Made by a program: the position numbers and the translations under genes | Notes under the pieces: model-generated | Databases searched by the model: none | Seen by the model: only the letters and a program-made list of their open reading frames with translations | What the model was told of the DNA's origin: nothing | Source of the DNA: Candidatus Vicinibacter affinis | GTDB taxonomy: Bacteria > Bacteroidota > Bacteroidia > Chitinophagales > Saprospiraceae | NCBI GenBank assembly: GCA_016714365.1 | Contig: JADJNH010000005.1 | Location: 372,001-436,000, forward strand | Length of the DNA stretch: 64,000 nt | Direction: 5' to 3' | Part shown: positions 16,552 through 25,785 of the stretch, piece by piece | Layout of the letters: every line of letters begins with the position of its first letter | Position numbering within the stretch: position 1 is the first letter of the stretch

Positions 16552-18429
16552 ATGGATACTCAAAAGTCTCAGTTTTGGCATAAATCAACATTTGTAGCGC
16601 TCTTTTTTGGGTTTATTAGTCTGGCATTATATTGGCAAAGTATCTCTTTTGGCTATGTTTTAGATGATACCATAGTCCTGGACGAGAATAAATTTGTTGC
16701 TAAAGGATTTTCAGGAATTTGGGATATTTTAAGCACAGAAAGTTTTACTGGTTATTTTGGGGAGCAGAAGAATCTGGTTGCCGGTGCAAGATATAGACCT
16801 CTTTCTATTGTGAGTTTTGCTGTCGAACAAGGGATTGTTGGTAAAAAACCTTGGCTCAGCCATCTAATTAACATACTGCTTTACGGAATTTGTGGATGGC
16901 TTATTTACCGGATGGGTGAATTAATGAACCTTGGCTCCAGTATGGGTTGGAAAAAAATGTTCCCTTTGATTTTTGGTATATTATTTTTAAGCCATCCGAT
17001 ACATACTGAAGCAGTGGCCAATATTAAGGGTCGTGATGAAATCATGTGCCTGCTTTTTTCTCTGTTAACTGCAATAAATGTTTTGAAATATTTTGACTCT
17101 AAAGCTTTAAAATATTTGATTTTAAGTTCTTTTTGCTTTTTCCTTGCGCTGATGTCAAAGGAAAATGCAATCACTTTTCTTCTCATTACACCACTTATCC
17201 TTGTGTTTTTTAGGGGAGAAAAGCTTTTGTCAAGTTTGCGACAGACATGGTTTTTATGGATAGTTGCTGGTTTGTTTCTAATAATCCGTACAAAAGTCAT
17301 AGGTTTCTTTTTTGACAGCGGAATAAAAATCACCGACTTAATGAACGACCCATTCATAGGAATGTACCCTCTTCAAAAAATATCTACAATAGTTTATTGT
17401 GTTGGGTGGTATCTTAAGTTGCTTGTATTTCCACACCCACTTACACATGATTACTACCCATATCATGTTCCCAAAATGAATCCAACAGACTTGATGACTA
17501 TTCTATCTCTTTTGCTCATTTTGGCCTTGGTTTCAATCTCCTTTTATTTTAGAAAGAAGGAAAAAGTAGCGTGGTTTAATGTGCTCTATTTTTTTATCAC
17601 TGTTTCAATTGTTTCAAATCTTGTGTTTCCAGTAGGCACTTTTATGAATGAAAGGTTTTTATTTATGCCATCATTAGGCTTTTCATTTTATTGCGCTTAT
17701 TTGTCGCTAAAAGGTTTGGAAGTTGGAAGCAAGACTTCAAAAATATTGATATATAGTATACTGGGTTTGGCAATGGTTCTTTATGGATTTAAAACAGTTG
17801 TTAGAGTCCCTGATTGGAAGGATAGCATGACACTTAATTTAGCTGGTGCTGGGGTATCAAAAAATAGTGCAAGAATAAATCTTTTCACAGGAGTTAGTTA
17901 TTTTCATTTGTATGAAAAAGAACCGGATGCTGTTAAGAAAAAGGAGCATTTGGATATTGCAAATAGGTATATTGATAGAGCATTAATTATATTCCCAGCT
18001 TATGGACAAGCCTTAAATATGAAGGCGGGTATTTTAGCAGAATACCATAAAATGTCGGGTGATTTAGAAAATTTCCTTGATGGCATCAAAAAAGTAATAA
18101 TAGTTAAACCAGATTTGAGTTTTGTAAATGAATACATCAGCTACATCAGCAAGCAGGAGGAAAACAAGCATAAGATGTATTTATTTTTAAGGGAAATGGG
18201 GTATCAGGTTCTATTTAAAAAAATGAAAAGATATGATTTTGCTTATCAATACATTAATCAGGCCCATGAGATGCGCCCTTACAATCTTGAGGTAAGTAAA
18301 GAAATGGTTGAAATATTAGATGCATACTTAACCAGACCAGGTATAAATCCCCAGCAGGCAGCTGAAATGAAGAAAAAAGTGGACGCTCTAAGATTACAAA
18401 ATACACTTATGGAACCCAAAAATGAATGA
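16552..18429 (+). CDS. TMTC-like multi-pass membrane protein with TPR tail
   Basis: 625 residues. The N-terminal 410 residues hold roughly ten or eleven membrane segments and the hallmarks of the TMTC/DUF1736 group: an acidic loop motif YVLDDTIVLDENKF (about 34-47), YRPLSIVSF (84-92) and HPIHTEAVANIKGRDEI (about 148-164). The C-terminal 180 residues are soluble and helical, with TPR-like helix pairs. TMTC and GT-C relatives transfer sugars from lipid carriers to proteins; whether this bacterial member does so is unknown. It overlaps dprA by 8 bases, implying co-translation with no obvious functional tie. Confidence 0.8.
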   Translation: MDTQKSQFWHKSTFVALFFGFISLALYWQSISFGYVLDDTIVLDENKFVAKGFSGIWDILSTESFTGYFGEQKNLVAGARYRPLSIVSFAVEQGIVGKKPWLSHLINILLYGICGWLIYRMGELMNLGSSMGWKKMFPLIFGILFLSHPIHTEAVANIKGRDEIMCLLFSLLTAINVLKYFDSKALKYLILSSFCFFLALMSKENAITFLLITPLILVFFRGEKLLSSLRQTWFLWIVAGLFLIIRTKVIGFFFDSGIKITDLMNDPFIGMYPLQKISTIVYCVGWYLKLLVFPHPLTHDYYPYHVPKMNPTDLMTILSLLLILALVSISFYFRKKEKVAWFNVLYFFITVSIVSNLVFPVGTFMNERFLFMPSLGFSFYCAYLSLKGLEVGSKTSKILIYSILGLAMVLYGFKTVVRVPDWKDSMTLNLAGAGVSKNSARINLFTGVSYFHLYEKEPDAVKKKEHLDIANRYIDRALIIFPAYGQALNMKAGILAEYHKMSGDLENFLDGIKKVIIVKPDLSFVNEYISYISKQEENKHKMYLFLREMGYQVLFKKMKRYDFAYQYINQAHEMRPYNLEVSKEMVEILDAYLTRPGINPQQAAEMKKKVDALRLQNTLMEPKNE

Positions 18430-19525
18430 TTTACTTTATCAAATAGCACTTACCCAAACTGAAAACATAGGACCTGTAATCGCCAAACAACTTATTGGAT
18501 ATTGTGGTGGAGCAGAAGCCGTATTTAAAGAAAAGGCACATAAGTTGTTAAAAATCCCGGGAGTTGGACCTCAAACCGTGGAGCGTTTGAAAAATAAAGA
18601 GAACATTAGTAAAGCAGAAAGGGAACTTAACTTTATCCAAAATGAAAACATCAAAGCTATTCTTCAATCAGACAGCCAATACCCAAATAGGTTAAAACAT
18701 TATCCCGACAGCCCATTAGTTTTATTTTTTAAAGGTGAAGCTGATTTGAACTCCTTGCATGTTGTTGCTATTGTTGGTACCAGAAATATAAGTCCATATG
18801 GAAAGCACCTTACCGAACAGCTTATTCAGCATTTGGCTAATTTTGAAGTTTTAGTTGTGAGCGGCCTGGCCTATGGAATTGATACAGCAGCTCACAAATC
18901 ATCAATATTGAATGAATTACCAACTGTAGGAGTGCTTGGACATGGTCTTGACAGAATTTATCCGGTTGAAAACAAGAGTTTAGCCAACAAAATGATTAAA
19001 AATGGAGGTATCCTTTCTGAATTTTGTAGTAATACAAAACCAGATCGACAGAATTTTCCCATGCGAAACAGAATAGTTGCAGGAATGTCAGATGCAATAG
19101 TGGTGGTTGAAACGAAATCAGGAGGGGGAAGTATAATTACCGCTGAGTTTGGAAATGAATACAATAAGGATGTTTTTGCTTTTCCAGGAAAAGTTGGAGA
19201 TGAATTATCTGCAGGATGTAACCATTTGATCAAAAATCACAAAGCCCATTTAATAGAAGGAGGAGAGGATTTAACAGATGTTCTCAGATGGGAAAAGCCG
19301 GGAAAAGTAAAACCTGTGCAATTTACCAGAGAGCTTTTTGTCAGCTTTTCAGATGATGAAGATAAGGTCTTTCAAACCATCAAGAGTAAACAAAAAGTTA
19401 ATATTGACCTGTTGTCCCAATGTTTTAATTTTACGCCGAGTGAATTAGCGAGTATTTTACTTAATCTTCAATTTAAGGGAGTAGTTCAGGAATTACCTGG
19501 AAAAATGTACACACTTATCTTATAA
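18422..19525 (+). CDS. dprA: DNA-processing protein DprA
   Basis: 367 residues. An N-terminal helix-hairpin-helix region (IPGVGPQTVERL, about 45-56) is followed by the Rossmann-like DprA core with VAIVGTRNISPYG, VVSGLAYGIDTAAH and GGGSIITAEFG. A C-terminal winged-helix segment (from about 310) completes the usual architecture. DprA binds incoming single-stranded DNA and loads RecA during natural transformation; it is also conserved in non-competent bacteria. The start overlaps the upstream gene by 8 bases. The alkaline phosphatase gene follows after 1 base. Confidence 0.95.
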   Translation: MNDLLYQIALTQTENIGPVIAKQLIGYCGGAEAVFKEKAHKLLKIPGVGPQTVERLKNKENISKAERELNFIQNENIKAILQSDSQYPNRLKHYPDSPLVLFFKGEADLNSLHVVAIVGTRNISPYGKHLTEQLIQHLANFEVLVVSGLAYGIDTAAHKSSILNELPTVGVLGHGLDRIYPVENKSLANKMIKNGGILSEFCSNTKPDRQNFPMRNRIVAGMSDAIVVVETKSGGGSIITAEFGNEYNKDVFAFPGKVGDELSAGCNHLIKNHKAHLIEGGEDLTDVLRWEKPGKVKPVQFTRELFVSFSDDEDKVFQTIKSKQKVNIDLLSQCFNFTPSELASILLNLQFKGVVQELPGKMYTLIL

Positions 19526-19526
19526 A

Positions 19527-20660
19527 ATGTTTAAAAATATTATCAGTGTATCGGTTGTTATTGGGTTAACATTGCTTTATAGTTGTCGCACGCCTAAGTC
19601 GATTCAAAGTACAAAACCTGAAATAGTACAGGTAGTGAGTGATGAACCCTATCCTAAAAACATAATCCTAATGATTGGTGACGGAATGGGATTGACCCAA
19701 ATTTCTGCCGGATTATATGAAAATGGAAATCATTTAAGTTTAGAGGGCTTTTCAATAATCGGATTGCACAAATCTTATTCAGCAGATAGTTTGATTACTG
19801 ATTCAGCTGCAGGAGCAACCGCATTTTCTATTGGTTTAAAAACGAAAAACGGGTTCCTTGGTGTAGATTCAAGCGGAAACACCCATTTGACAATATTGGA
19901 AGAGTCCATTTTAAGACATTTTAGTACAGGATTAATAACAACAACAAGTATTGTGCATGCTACCCCTGCTGCTTTTGTTTCTCACCAACCGGATAGGGAA
20001 AAATATGAATCAATTGCCAAAGACATGATGGATGTTGATTTTAATTTAATAATTGGTGGTGGGAAAAAGTATTTTGAAAGAAGAAAAACAGATAGCTTCA
20101 ATTTAATCAATCTTCTAATCGCCAAAGGATATATGGTTAAAGACTATTTTGAGGAAGACTATGCAACGTATAAAATTCCACCAATTAACAAATTTTGCTT
20201 TTTTACAGCGGATGGTGATCCATTACCGGCTATGCGGGGCAGAGATTACTTGTCTAAAGCCACCAAAGATGGTATAAGGTTTTTGAAGAACCAAGGGTCA
20301 AAAGGATTTTTTCTTATGGTAGAAGGAGGCCAGATTGATTGGGGGGGGCATGATAATGTCAGTGAGTATATTACCACTGAAGTGTTGGATTTTGACAAAG
20401 CAGTGAATGAGGCACTTGAATTTGCTCGCAGAGATAAAAGTACATTGGTCATTGTAACTGGAGACCATGAAACAGGTGGCTATTCAATTTTACCAGGATC
20501 AGAAATGGGAAAATTGAAGACTGCTTTTACAACAAAAAAACACACTGCCGATTTAATTCCAGTATTTGCATTTGGCCCTGGAGCAGAACAATTTGCCGGA
20601 ATTTATGAGAACACAGAAATCTACCATAAAATGAGAAAACTTCTCTTCCGAAACAATTGA
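19527..20660 (+). CDS. Alkaline phosphatase, lipoprotein
   Basis: 377 residues. The signal sequence has a lipobox LLYSC with the lipidated Cys at about residue 22, so the enzyme is likely membrane-anchored outside the cytoplasm. Catalytic features of the alkaline phosphatase superfamily are clear: MIGDGMG (metal-binding Asp), TDSAAGAT with the nucleophilic Ser, EGGQIDWGGHD (metal ligands) and TGDHETGG. The C-terminal metal His is in KKHTAD. It hydrolyses phosphate monoesters. It sits 1 base after dprA, yet the pair has no known shared function. A weak hairpin follows the stop. Confidence 0.94.
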   Translation: MFKNIISVSVVIGLTLLYSCRTPKSIQSTKPEIVQVVSDEPYPKNIILMIGDGMGLTQISAGLYENGNHLSLEGFSIIGLHKSYSADSLITDSAAGATAFSIGLKTKNGFLGVDSSGNTHLTILEESILRHFSTGLITTTSIVHATPAAFVSHQPDREKYESIAKDMMDVDFNLIIGGGKKYFERRKTDSFNLINLLIAKGYMVKDYFEEDYATYKIPPINKFCFFTADGDPLPAMRGRDYLSKATKDGIRFLKNQGSKGFFLMVEGGQIDWGGHDNVSEYITTEVLDFDKAVNEALEFARRDKSTLVIVTGDHETGGYSILPGSEMGKLKTAFTTKKHTADLIPVFAFGPGAEQFAGIYENTEIYHKMRKLLFRNN

Positions 20661-20663
20661 AAT

Positions 20664-20690
20664 TGCCTGAATATTTCAAGGCATTTATAA
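20664..20690 (+). terminator. Weak terminator-like hairpin after alkaline phosphatase
   Basis: TGCCT at 20664-20668 pairs with AGGCA at 20679-20683, with a TGAA/TTCA extension, followed by a short T/A-rich run. It lies directly after the stop codon, so it plausibly ends the 16.5-20.7 kb operon. The T tract is poor. Confidence 0.45.
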
Positions 20691-21569
20691 AACCATCATT
20701 TTGCCAGATTTAACATTTTCAAATCTATTCAGGAAAAGCTTCCTTCAAAATATCTCCATTTATGAGTGATTGATTGAGAAATAAGTCTTAAAATTACCTT
20801 TCTCAACAATAAGTCGATATTTCGTTTTTTTGTAATTATCTAATTTAAATTTAGGGAGTATCATTTACAATTGCATTTCAATTTTTAAGTTGATTTCAAG
20901 TATAAACGGTTGTGAAATTTATACAGCTTGTCAGGTGTATTTTTTGGGTTGCATATATTTGGGTATTTTAAAATTTATCAAGGCCAATTGGATGTTATAA
21001 TCAGGATACCAGTTTCTTGTTCATTCTTTATTCAAAAGCTCAACATTTATAGAAAAAGTAAAAAAAATTTTAGTAAATTTTTAATTAGGTGAATTGCAAG
21101 TCCTAACTTATTCTTTAGCTATAAATCGAACCTCTAAATTTTAATTGAATCTAATCATTAACTCAATATTAACATGCTCTTCTTTACCACAATTTCGGTA
21201 GCGATGAACTGGTTTTTTTAACAAAAAATAAAGTAAATATATTTTAATAATTTTTTTTGCATTGAATACTTATTGCAGAATTAAAAACATGTGAGAATTG
21301 GTATTACCCAATTAGAATTTCAATTAAGGGACTATCCTAAATACATATTAATATATTAATTAATATGAAAAGATCCTCATATTCACAACATTATACAAGA
21401 AAAGTGCGCTGTTAACAAAATTCAAAAATTCCATAGTTCGTATAAAAATTAGAACCTTTGGTCGATATTATTTGTCTGAATAGTAGAAAAATGCAAAACT
21501 TTGCAACGTTAATTTGATCCAATGATCATTAATTTGGAATTCAATGATTTTAATTTTAAATATTAGTTT
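20691..21569. other. Long gene-free intergenic region
   Basis: Nearly 0.9 kb of very AT-rich DNA with stop codons in all frames and no RNA gene signature that I can recognise. No IS end, tandem repeat or strong inverted repeat was found. It is the longest empty stretch in the window. Confidence 0.5.
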
Positions 21570-21923
21570 ATGAAACAGTTTCTTTTATTAGGTATGTTAT
21601 TTTTAAGCGCGTTTTCAAATGCACAGTTGAATAGTGAAACGCATCCAGAAATTTTCCGCGGTGTTCTTTTTGACCTAAAAAGCAATCAACCAATTGAGGG
21701 GGCATTGTTGACCATTAGTTCTCCACTTGGAGAAATGGTAACAATGACAGATGAAGAGGGTTTTTTCATTGTACCTGGTGCACCAAAGTCAAACTTCAAA
21801 GTTGTCATTTCAATGACTGGTTATGAAGATAAAATACTCGAACAAGTGAATAGAGTAAGTGATGTGGAATATCATATCGGTTTAGAGCCAAAAAGGGTTA
21901 AGCATCTTACTACCTGCTATTAA
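21570..21923 (+). CDS. Small secreted carboxypeptidase-regulatory-like domain protein
   Basis: 117 residues: a signal peptide (1-18, ending SNAQ) and one carboxypeptidase regulatory-like beta-sandwich domain. The signature is FRGVLFDLKSNQPIEGALLTI, then MTDEEGFFIV and VVISMTGYEDK. This domain usually begins TonB-dependent receptors of the SusC type, but here it stands alone and ends shortly after the fold. It is probably a periplasmic or outer-membrane-associated protein with unknown partner. Long gene-free DNA lies upstream and a good terminator follows. Confidence 0.85.
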   Translation: MKQFLLLGMLFLSAFSNAQLNSETHPEIFRGVLFDLKSNQPIEGALLTISSPLGEMVTMTDEEGFFIVPGAPKSNFKVVISMTGYEDKILEQVNRVSDVEYHIGLEPKRVKHLTTCY

Positions 21924-21947
21924 AACAACTTTACGAAAGAGAATAGT

Positions 21948-21981
21948 AATACCTGGCCTTAAAGGCTGGGTATTTTTTTTT
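21948..21981 (+). terminator. Rho-independent terminator
   Basis: AATACCTGGCC pairs with GGCTGGGTATT (two G-U pairs) across a TTAAA loop, followed by eight T residues. It directly follows the small secreted domain protein and separates it from the paa cluster. Confidence 0.85.
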
Positions 21982-22060
21982 AAATACATTACTCTGGGAG
22001 CAACTAATAAAAATCATTTTTTGCGATGATATAATTTAGTTCATTTCTCTTCAATTGCCA

Positions 22061-22090
22061 TTGAATTTTCATCTATATCTGATATATTTG
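22061..22090 (+). promoter_or_regulatory. Bacteroidota-type promoter of paa operon
   Basis: A TTG at 22061-22063 and TATATTTG at 22083-22090 are separated by 19 bases, matching the Bacteroidota primary sigma consensus TTG-N19-TAnnTTTG. It is the best-formed promoter seen in the window. The -7 box ends 8 bases before the paaE ATG, so the transcript would have only a few bases of leader. Confidence 0.65.
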
Positions 22091-22098
22091 CAGCATAG

Positions 22099-23163
22099 AT
22101 GCAACATAGTTATCCCGTTAAAATTAAAGAGGTCCGGCGTGAAACAGACCATTGCGTTTCGATCGCATTTGACATACCTGATGACTTGAAGGAGTTATTT
22201 AAGTACGCACCAGGGCAGTACGTAAATCTTATTAAAACGGTAGATGGGGAAGAACTTCACCGGTCCTACTCTCTGTGTTCCAGTCCATTGGATCAAGAAT
22301 GGAGGGTTGCTGTAAAACAACTGGAAGGTGGAGTATTTTCAACTTATGCCAATAAATATCTCAAAGCAGGAGATTTGTTAAATGTGATGCCTCCTAATGG
22401 TAAATTCACCAGAGAAATCAAAGTTGGACAACGTAAATCTTACCTGTTTTTAGCCGCAGGTAGTGGAATAACCCCAATCATTTCCCTTATCAAGACGATT
22501 CTTAAAACCGAAGAGCAAAGCCAAATTTGCCTGATTTATGGGAACCAAAAGACCGATCAAATTATATTTTTAGAAGAGTTGATGGGCCTGAAAAATTTAT
22601 ACATCGACAGGTTCAGTCTTTATTTTATACTGAGTAGAGAGTTAATGGAAGAACCATATTTTAATGGTCGGATTTGCAAAGAAAAACTTGAATTCTTCAA
22701 GGGGAAATTATATGAACCGAATGAAATTGATGAAGTATTCATTTGTGGACCAGAGGAAATGATTTTGGAAGGAAAATCAGCACTTGAAGAACAGGGTATT
22801 TCCTCCCAAAGGATTCATATAGAATTATTTGGAACAAAGGCTATATCCAAGCCTATAATTGTGACTGGTTTAAGTTCTGAGACAGAAGCCAGTGTTTTGC
22901 TCAAAACTGATGGGAGAACGGTTAGTTTTAATCTTCCATTCAATTCCGTAAGTCTTTTGGACGGGGCTCTGAAACACAAAGTCAATCTTCCATTTGCATG
23001 TAAGGGAGGGGTTTGCTGTACTTGTAAGGCTAAACTTCTTGAGGGCGAAGTTGAAATGGCCAGAAATTATGGATTAGAGCCAGAAGAAATCGAGGCTGGG
23101 TATATTTTAACTTGTCAATCATTTCCAAAGACTGCTAAAATTTCAGTTGACTTTGATCAATAA
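22099..23163 (+). CDS. paaE: Phenylacetyl-CoA epoxidase reductase subunit PaaE
   Basis: 354 residues. N-terminal FAD domain (RSYSLCSS near residues 56-63), NAD(P)-binding domain (FLAAGSGITPIISLI about 116-130; FICGPEEM about 214-221) and a C-terminal plant-type 2Fe-2S ferredoxin domain with CKGGVCCTC and a last Cys in LTCQS. PaaE passes electrons from NADPH to the PaaABC di-iron oxygenase that converts phenylacetyl-CoA to the ring 1,2-epoxide. Here it is the first gene of the cluster; in E. coli it follows paaABCD. It begins almost on its promoter. Confidence 0.95.
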   Translation: MQHSYPVKIKEVRRETDHCVSIAFDIPDDLKELFKYAPGQYVNLIKTVDGEELHRSYSLCSSPLDQEWRVAVKQLEGGVFSTYANKYLKAGDLLNVMPPNGKFTREIKVGQRKSYLFLAAGSGITPIISLIKTILKTEEQSQICLIYGNQKTDQIIFLEELMGLKNLYIDRFSLYFILSRELMEEPYFNGRICKEKLEFFKGKLYEPNEIDEVFICGPEEMILEGKSALEEQGISSQRIHIELFGTKAISKPIIVTGLSSETEASVLLKTDGRTVSFNLPFNSVSLLDGALKHKVNLPFACKGGVCCTCKAKLLEGEVEMARNYGLEPEEIEAGYILTCQSFPKTAKISVDFDQ

Positions 23164-23229
23164 TCATTTAGAGTTGTTGAATGTGGGTATTTGATACCAA
23201 ATTTACTTAGATTTCAAAAGAAAACTTTT

Positions 23230-24165
23230 ATGTCAAACGAGGAACTGTTAGAACAATTTCAAAGTCGAATTGATGCTGAAGAGAAAATTGAAGCAAAAGA
23301 CTGGATGCCAGAGGATTATAGAAAAACTTTAATACGTCAAATCTCTCAACATGCACACTCGGAGGTTGTTGGGATGTTACCAGAAGGAAATTGGATAACG
23401 CGCGCACCTAGTTTAAAACGAAAATCTGTTCTTTTGGCCAAAATTCAGGATGAAGCGGGTCATGGTCTTTACCTATATGGGGCCGCTGAGACTCTTGGAG
23501 TAGAAAGAGATGTATTGTTAGATGAACTTCATTCGGGTAAAGCAAAATATTCCAGCATTTTTAACTATCCTGCTATCAGTTGGGCGGATATGGGGGCGAT
23601 AGGCTGGCTGGTGGACGGTGCAGCCATAATGAATCAAGTGGCTTTGTGCCGAACTTCCTATGGTCCTTATGCAAGAGCAATGGTTAGAATATGCAAAGAA
23701 GAAAGCTTTCACCAACGGCAGGGTTATGATATCTTACTTACACTTTCAAGGGGTTCTAGAGAACAGATCAAATTGGCTCAAGATGCTCTTAATCGTTGGT
23801 GGTGGCCGTCTTTGATGATGTTTGGGCCCAATGATTTAAATTCACCACATTCAGCGCAAAGTATGAAGTGGAAGATTAAAAGATTCAGCAATGACGAATT
23901 GCGTCAAAGATTTGTGGACATGACTGTGCCACAAGCTGAAATATTGGGTTTGAGCATACCGGACGCTAAACTTAAATGGAATGATGAAAGAGGACACTAT
24001 GATTTTGGTGAAATCGATTGGGTCGAATTTAATAAAGTGGTGAAGGGAGATGGTCCATGTAATAAGCAAAGACTTGAGGCTAGAATAAAAGCCCATGAAG
24101 AAGGAGCTTGGGTTAGGGATGCAGCCGTCGCGTATGCTGAAAAACGATCACGTAAAACCGCTTAA
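23230..24165 (+). CDS. paaA: Phenylacetyl-CoA epoxidase catalytic subunit PaaA
   Basis: 311 residues from the ATG at 23230; an in-frame start at 23191 would add 13 unlikely residues. It is the ferritin-like di-iron subunit of the phenylacetyl-CoA 1,2-epoxidase. Visible ligand-bearing helices include KIQDEAGHGLYLYGA and KEESFHQRQGYDILL, the EXXH pairs of the di-iron site. Length and internal sequence are close to characterised PaaA. PaaB, PaaC and PaaD follow with gaps of 11, 3 and 36 bases, the standard complex order. Ring epoxidation occurs in the cytoplasm on the CoA thioester. Confidence 0.97.
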   Translation: MSNEELLEQFQSRIDAEEKIEAKDWMPEDYRKTLIRQISQHAHSEVVGMLPEGNWITRAPSLKRKSVLLAKIQDEAGHGLYLYGAAETLGVERDVLLDELHSGKAKYSSIFNYPAISWADMGAIGWLVDGAAIMNQVALCRTSYGPYARAMVRICKEESFHQRQGYDILLTLSRGSREQIKLAQDALNRWWWPSLMMFGPNDLNSPHSAQSMKWKIKRFSNDELRQRFVDMTVPQAEILGLSIPDAKLKWNDERGHYDFGEIDWVEFNKVVKGDGPCNKQRLEARIKAHEEGAWVRDAAVAYAEKRSRKTA

Positions 24166-24176
24166 TAAATATCTTT

Positions 24177-24458
24177 ATGAAAAATTGGCCATTATTTGAA
24201 ATTTTCATCAGGAGTAAAAATGGTTTAGACCATCGTCATGTAGGAAGTTTACATGCTGCTGATGCCCACATGGCACTCGAAAATGCTCGCGATGTATATA
24301 CTCGAAGACAAGAAGGAATTAGTATTTGGGTCGTGGAATCAAACCATATTACCGCGTCAGATCCAATAGAAAGCAGTGCATTTTTTGAGCCGGCAGAAGA
24401 TAAAATATACCGTCACCCAACTTTTTATGAGCTTCCGGAAGCCCTCAAACACATGTAG
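24177..24458 (+). CDS. paaB: Phenylacetyl-CoA epoxidase subunit PaaB
   Basis: 93 residues, the normal size for this small subunit. Signature stretches are WPLFEIFIRSKNGLDHRHVGS at the start (here paraphrased as WPLFEIF...HRHVGS), DAHMALENARDVYTRR and SIWVVES. PaaB bridges PaaAC heterodimers in the epoxidase complex and is needed for activity with PaaE. It starts 11 bases after paaA and ends 3 bases before paaC. Confidence 0.96.
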   Translation: MKNWPLFEIFIRSKNGLDHRHVGSLHAADAHMALENARDVYTRRQEGISIWVVESNHITASDPIESSAFFEPAEDKIYRHPTFYELPEALKHM

Positions 24459-24461
24459 AAT

Positions 24462-25220
24462 ATGATGGATAAAAAGCATTTATTGGAATTTTTGCTTATT
24501 CATGCAGATACCGGAAACATAATTGGACACAGATTAGGTGAATGGTGCGGACATGGCCCTGTTTTAGAACAGGACCTTGCCATGACTAACTTTGCCCTGG
24601 ATCATCTTGGTAGGGCTCGACTGCTTTATCAATATGCAGGAGAAATTGATGGAAATTCTAAAACTGAAGATGATTTGGCTTTTTTAAGATTCGAATATGA
24701 ATATAAAAATCTTCTACTTGCGGAATTTGCAAATACCGATTTTGCCTTTACTGTAGCCCGACAATTTTTTCTTGATTCTTATTATATGGATCTATTGGAA
24801 GGGCTCACCAATTCCACAGATCAAAGAATTGCGCAAATTGCAACAAAATCGCTTAAGGAAACTTCCTACCACTATAAATGGAGCAGCGAATGGCTTATAC
24901 GATTAGGAGATGGAACAGAAATAAGCCATGCTAAAATGCAAACAGCGGTAAATGAAATTTGGGAATTTACAGGAGAGTTTTTTATACCAGTTGAATCAGA
25001 AATTATTTTGGCAAATGAAGGAGTTGTCCCATCACTTGAGTTACTCAAGCCTAAATGGAAGAGGAGGGTGGAGGAGATTTTTTCCGAAGCAACCATTTCT
25101 ATTCCAAACAGAGAATATCAACAAAGTGGTGGCAAGGCAGGACATCATACGGAAAAACTTGGTTATATACTTGCAGATATGCAGTATATGCAGCGAGCTT
25201 TTCCAGGATTAAACTGGTAA
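24462..25220 (+). CDS. paaC: Phenylacetyl-CoA epoxidase structural subunit PaaC
   Basis: 252 residues (two adjacent ATG codons, 24462 and 24465, could serve as start). It is the ferritin-like structural partner of PaaA. LGEWCGHGPVLEQDLAMTN and NLLLAEFANTDFAFT match PaaC, as does the C-terminal segment GYILADMQYMQRAFPGLNW. PaaC lacks an active di-iron site in characterised homologues and stabilises PaaA. It is closely spaced with paaB upstream and paaD downstream. Confidence 0.96.
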   Translation: MMDKKHLLEFLLIHADTGNIIGHRLGEWCGHGPVLEQDLAMTNFALDHLGRARLLYQYAGEIDGNSKTEDDLAFLRFEYEYKNLLLAEFANTDFAFTVARQFFLDSYYMDLLEGLTNSTDQRIAQIATKSLKETSYHYKWSSEWLIRLGDGTEISHAKMQTAVNEIWEFTGEFFIPVESEIILANEGVVPSLELLKPKWKRRVEEIFSEATISIPNREYQQSGGKAGHHTEKLGYILADMQYMQRAFPGLNW

Positions 25221-25256
25221 TTTGTTATAAAGACTTTGTTTACGATTCAAATACAA

Positions 25257-25772
25257 ATGAAGACAAACGATTATCTAGGAGAAGTCGATCCTTTAACATT
25301 AAAAAAAATTAATGAGGTTTTATCAAATGTATTTGATCCTGAAATTCCCGTTTTGTCTATTATTGATCTTGGAATTTTGAGAAACATTAAATGGGAAAAT
25401 GGTATTTTAGTTGTAGAAATTACACCTACTTATAATGGATGTCCAGCCATGAATGTTATTGAATGGAACATCCAAGCTGCCCTAGAGGAAGCGGGAATAG
25501 AACATTTTATAATTAAGACAATATTAGATCCTGCCTGGACTACAGACTGGATGTCAGAACAAGGTAAAATTAAACTTCAAGAGTACGGTATTGCTCCACC
25601 ACAAACAAAAGCAAGGATCAGAAAAATGTTTGACTCTGAAGAATCGATCATTTGTCCAAGATGTTTATCAAATCAAACTCGTCTGGTGAGCGAATATGGT
25701 TCGACAGCATGTAAATCAATGTATCAATGCAAGGCTTGTCTTGAACCATTTGATTATTTTAAATGCCATTAA
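25257..25772 (+). CDS. paaD: PaaD, Fe-S assembly-type factor for the epoxidase
   Basis: 171 residues from the ATG at 25257; an in-frame TTG at 25236 is less likely. The N-terminal part is a MIP18/DUF59 domain (DPEIPVLSIIDLGILRNI, TPTYNGCPAMNVI) and the C-terminal part carries a zinc-ribbon-like CPRC...CKSMYQCKAC cluster. PaaD is required for phenylacetate oxidation and is thought to act in maturation of the iron centres of the epoxidase. It overlaps nothing; the paaH ATG lies 13 bases past its stop. Confidence 0.95.
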   Translation: MKTNDYLGEVDPLTLKKINEVLSNVFDPEIPVLSIIDLGILRNIKWENGILVVEITPTYNGCPAMNVIEWNIQAALEEAGIEHFIIKTILDPAWTTDWMSEQGKIKLQEYGIAPPQTKARIRKMFDSEESIICPRCLSNQTRLVSEYGSTACKSMYQCKACLEPFDYFKCH

Positions 25773-25785
25773 AAATTCCAAGCAA

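Noticed and set aside
21570..21923. Truncated SusC/TonB-dependent receptor
   Set aside because: The frame ends cleanly after one regulatory-like domain, a strong terminator follows, and no receptor remnants occur downstream, so a genuine small protein is more likely.
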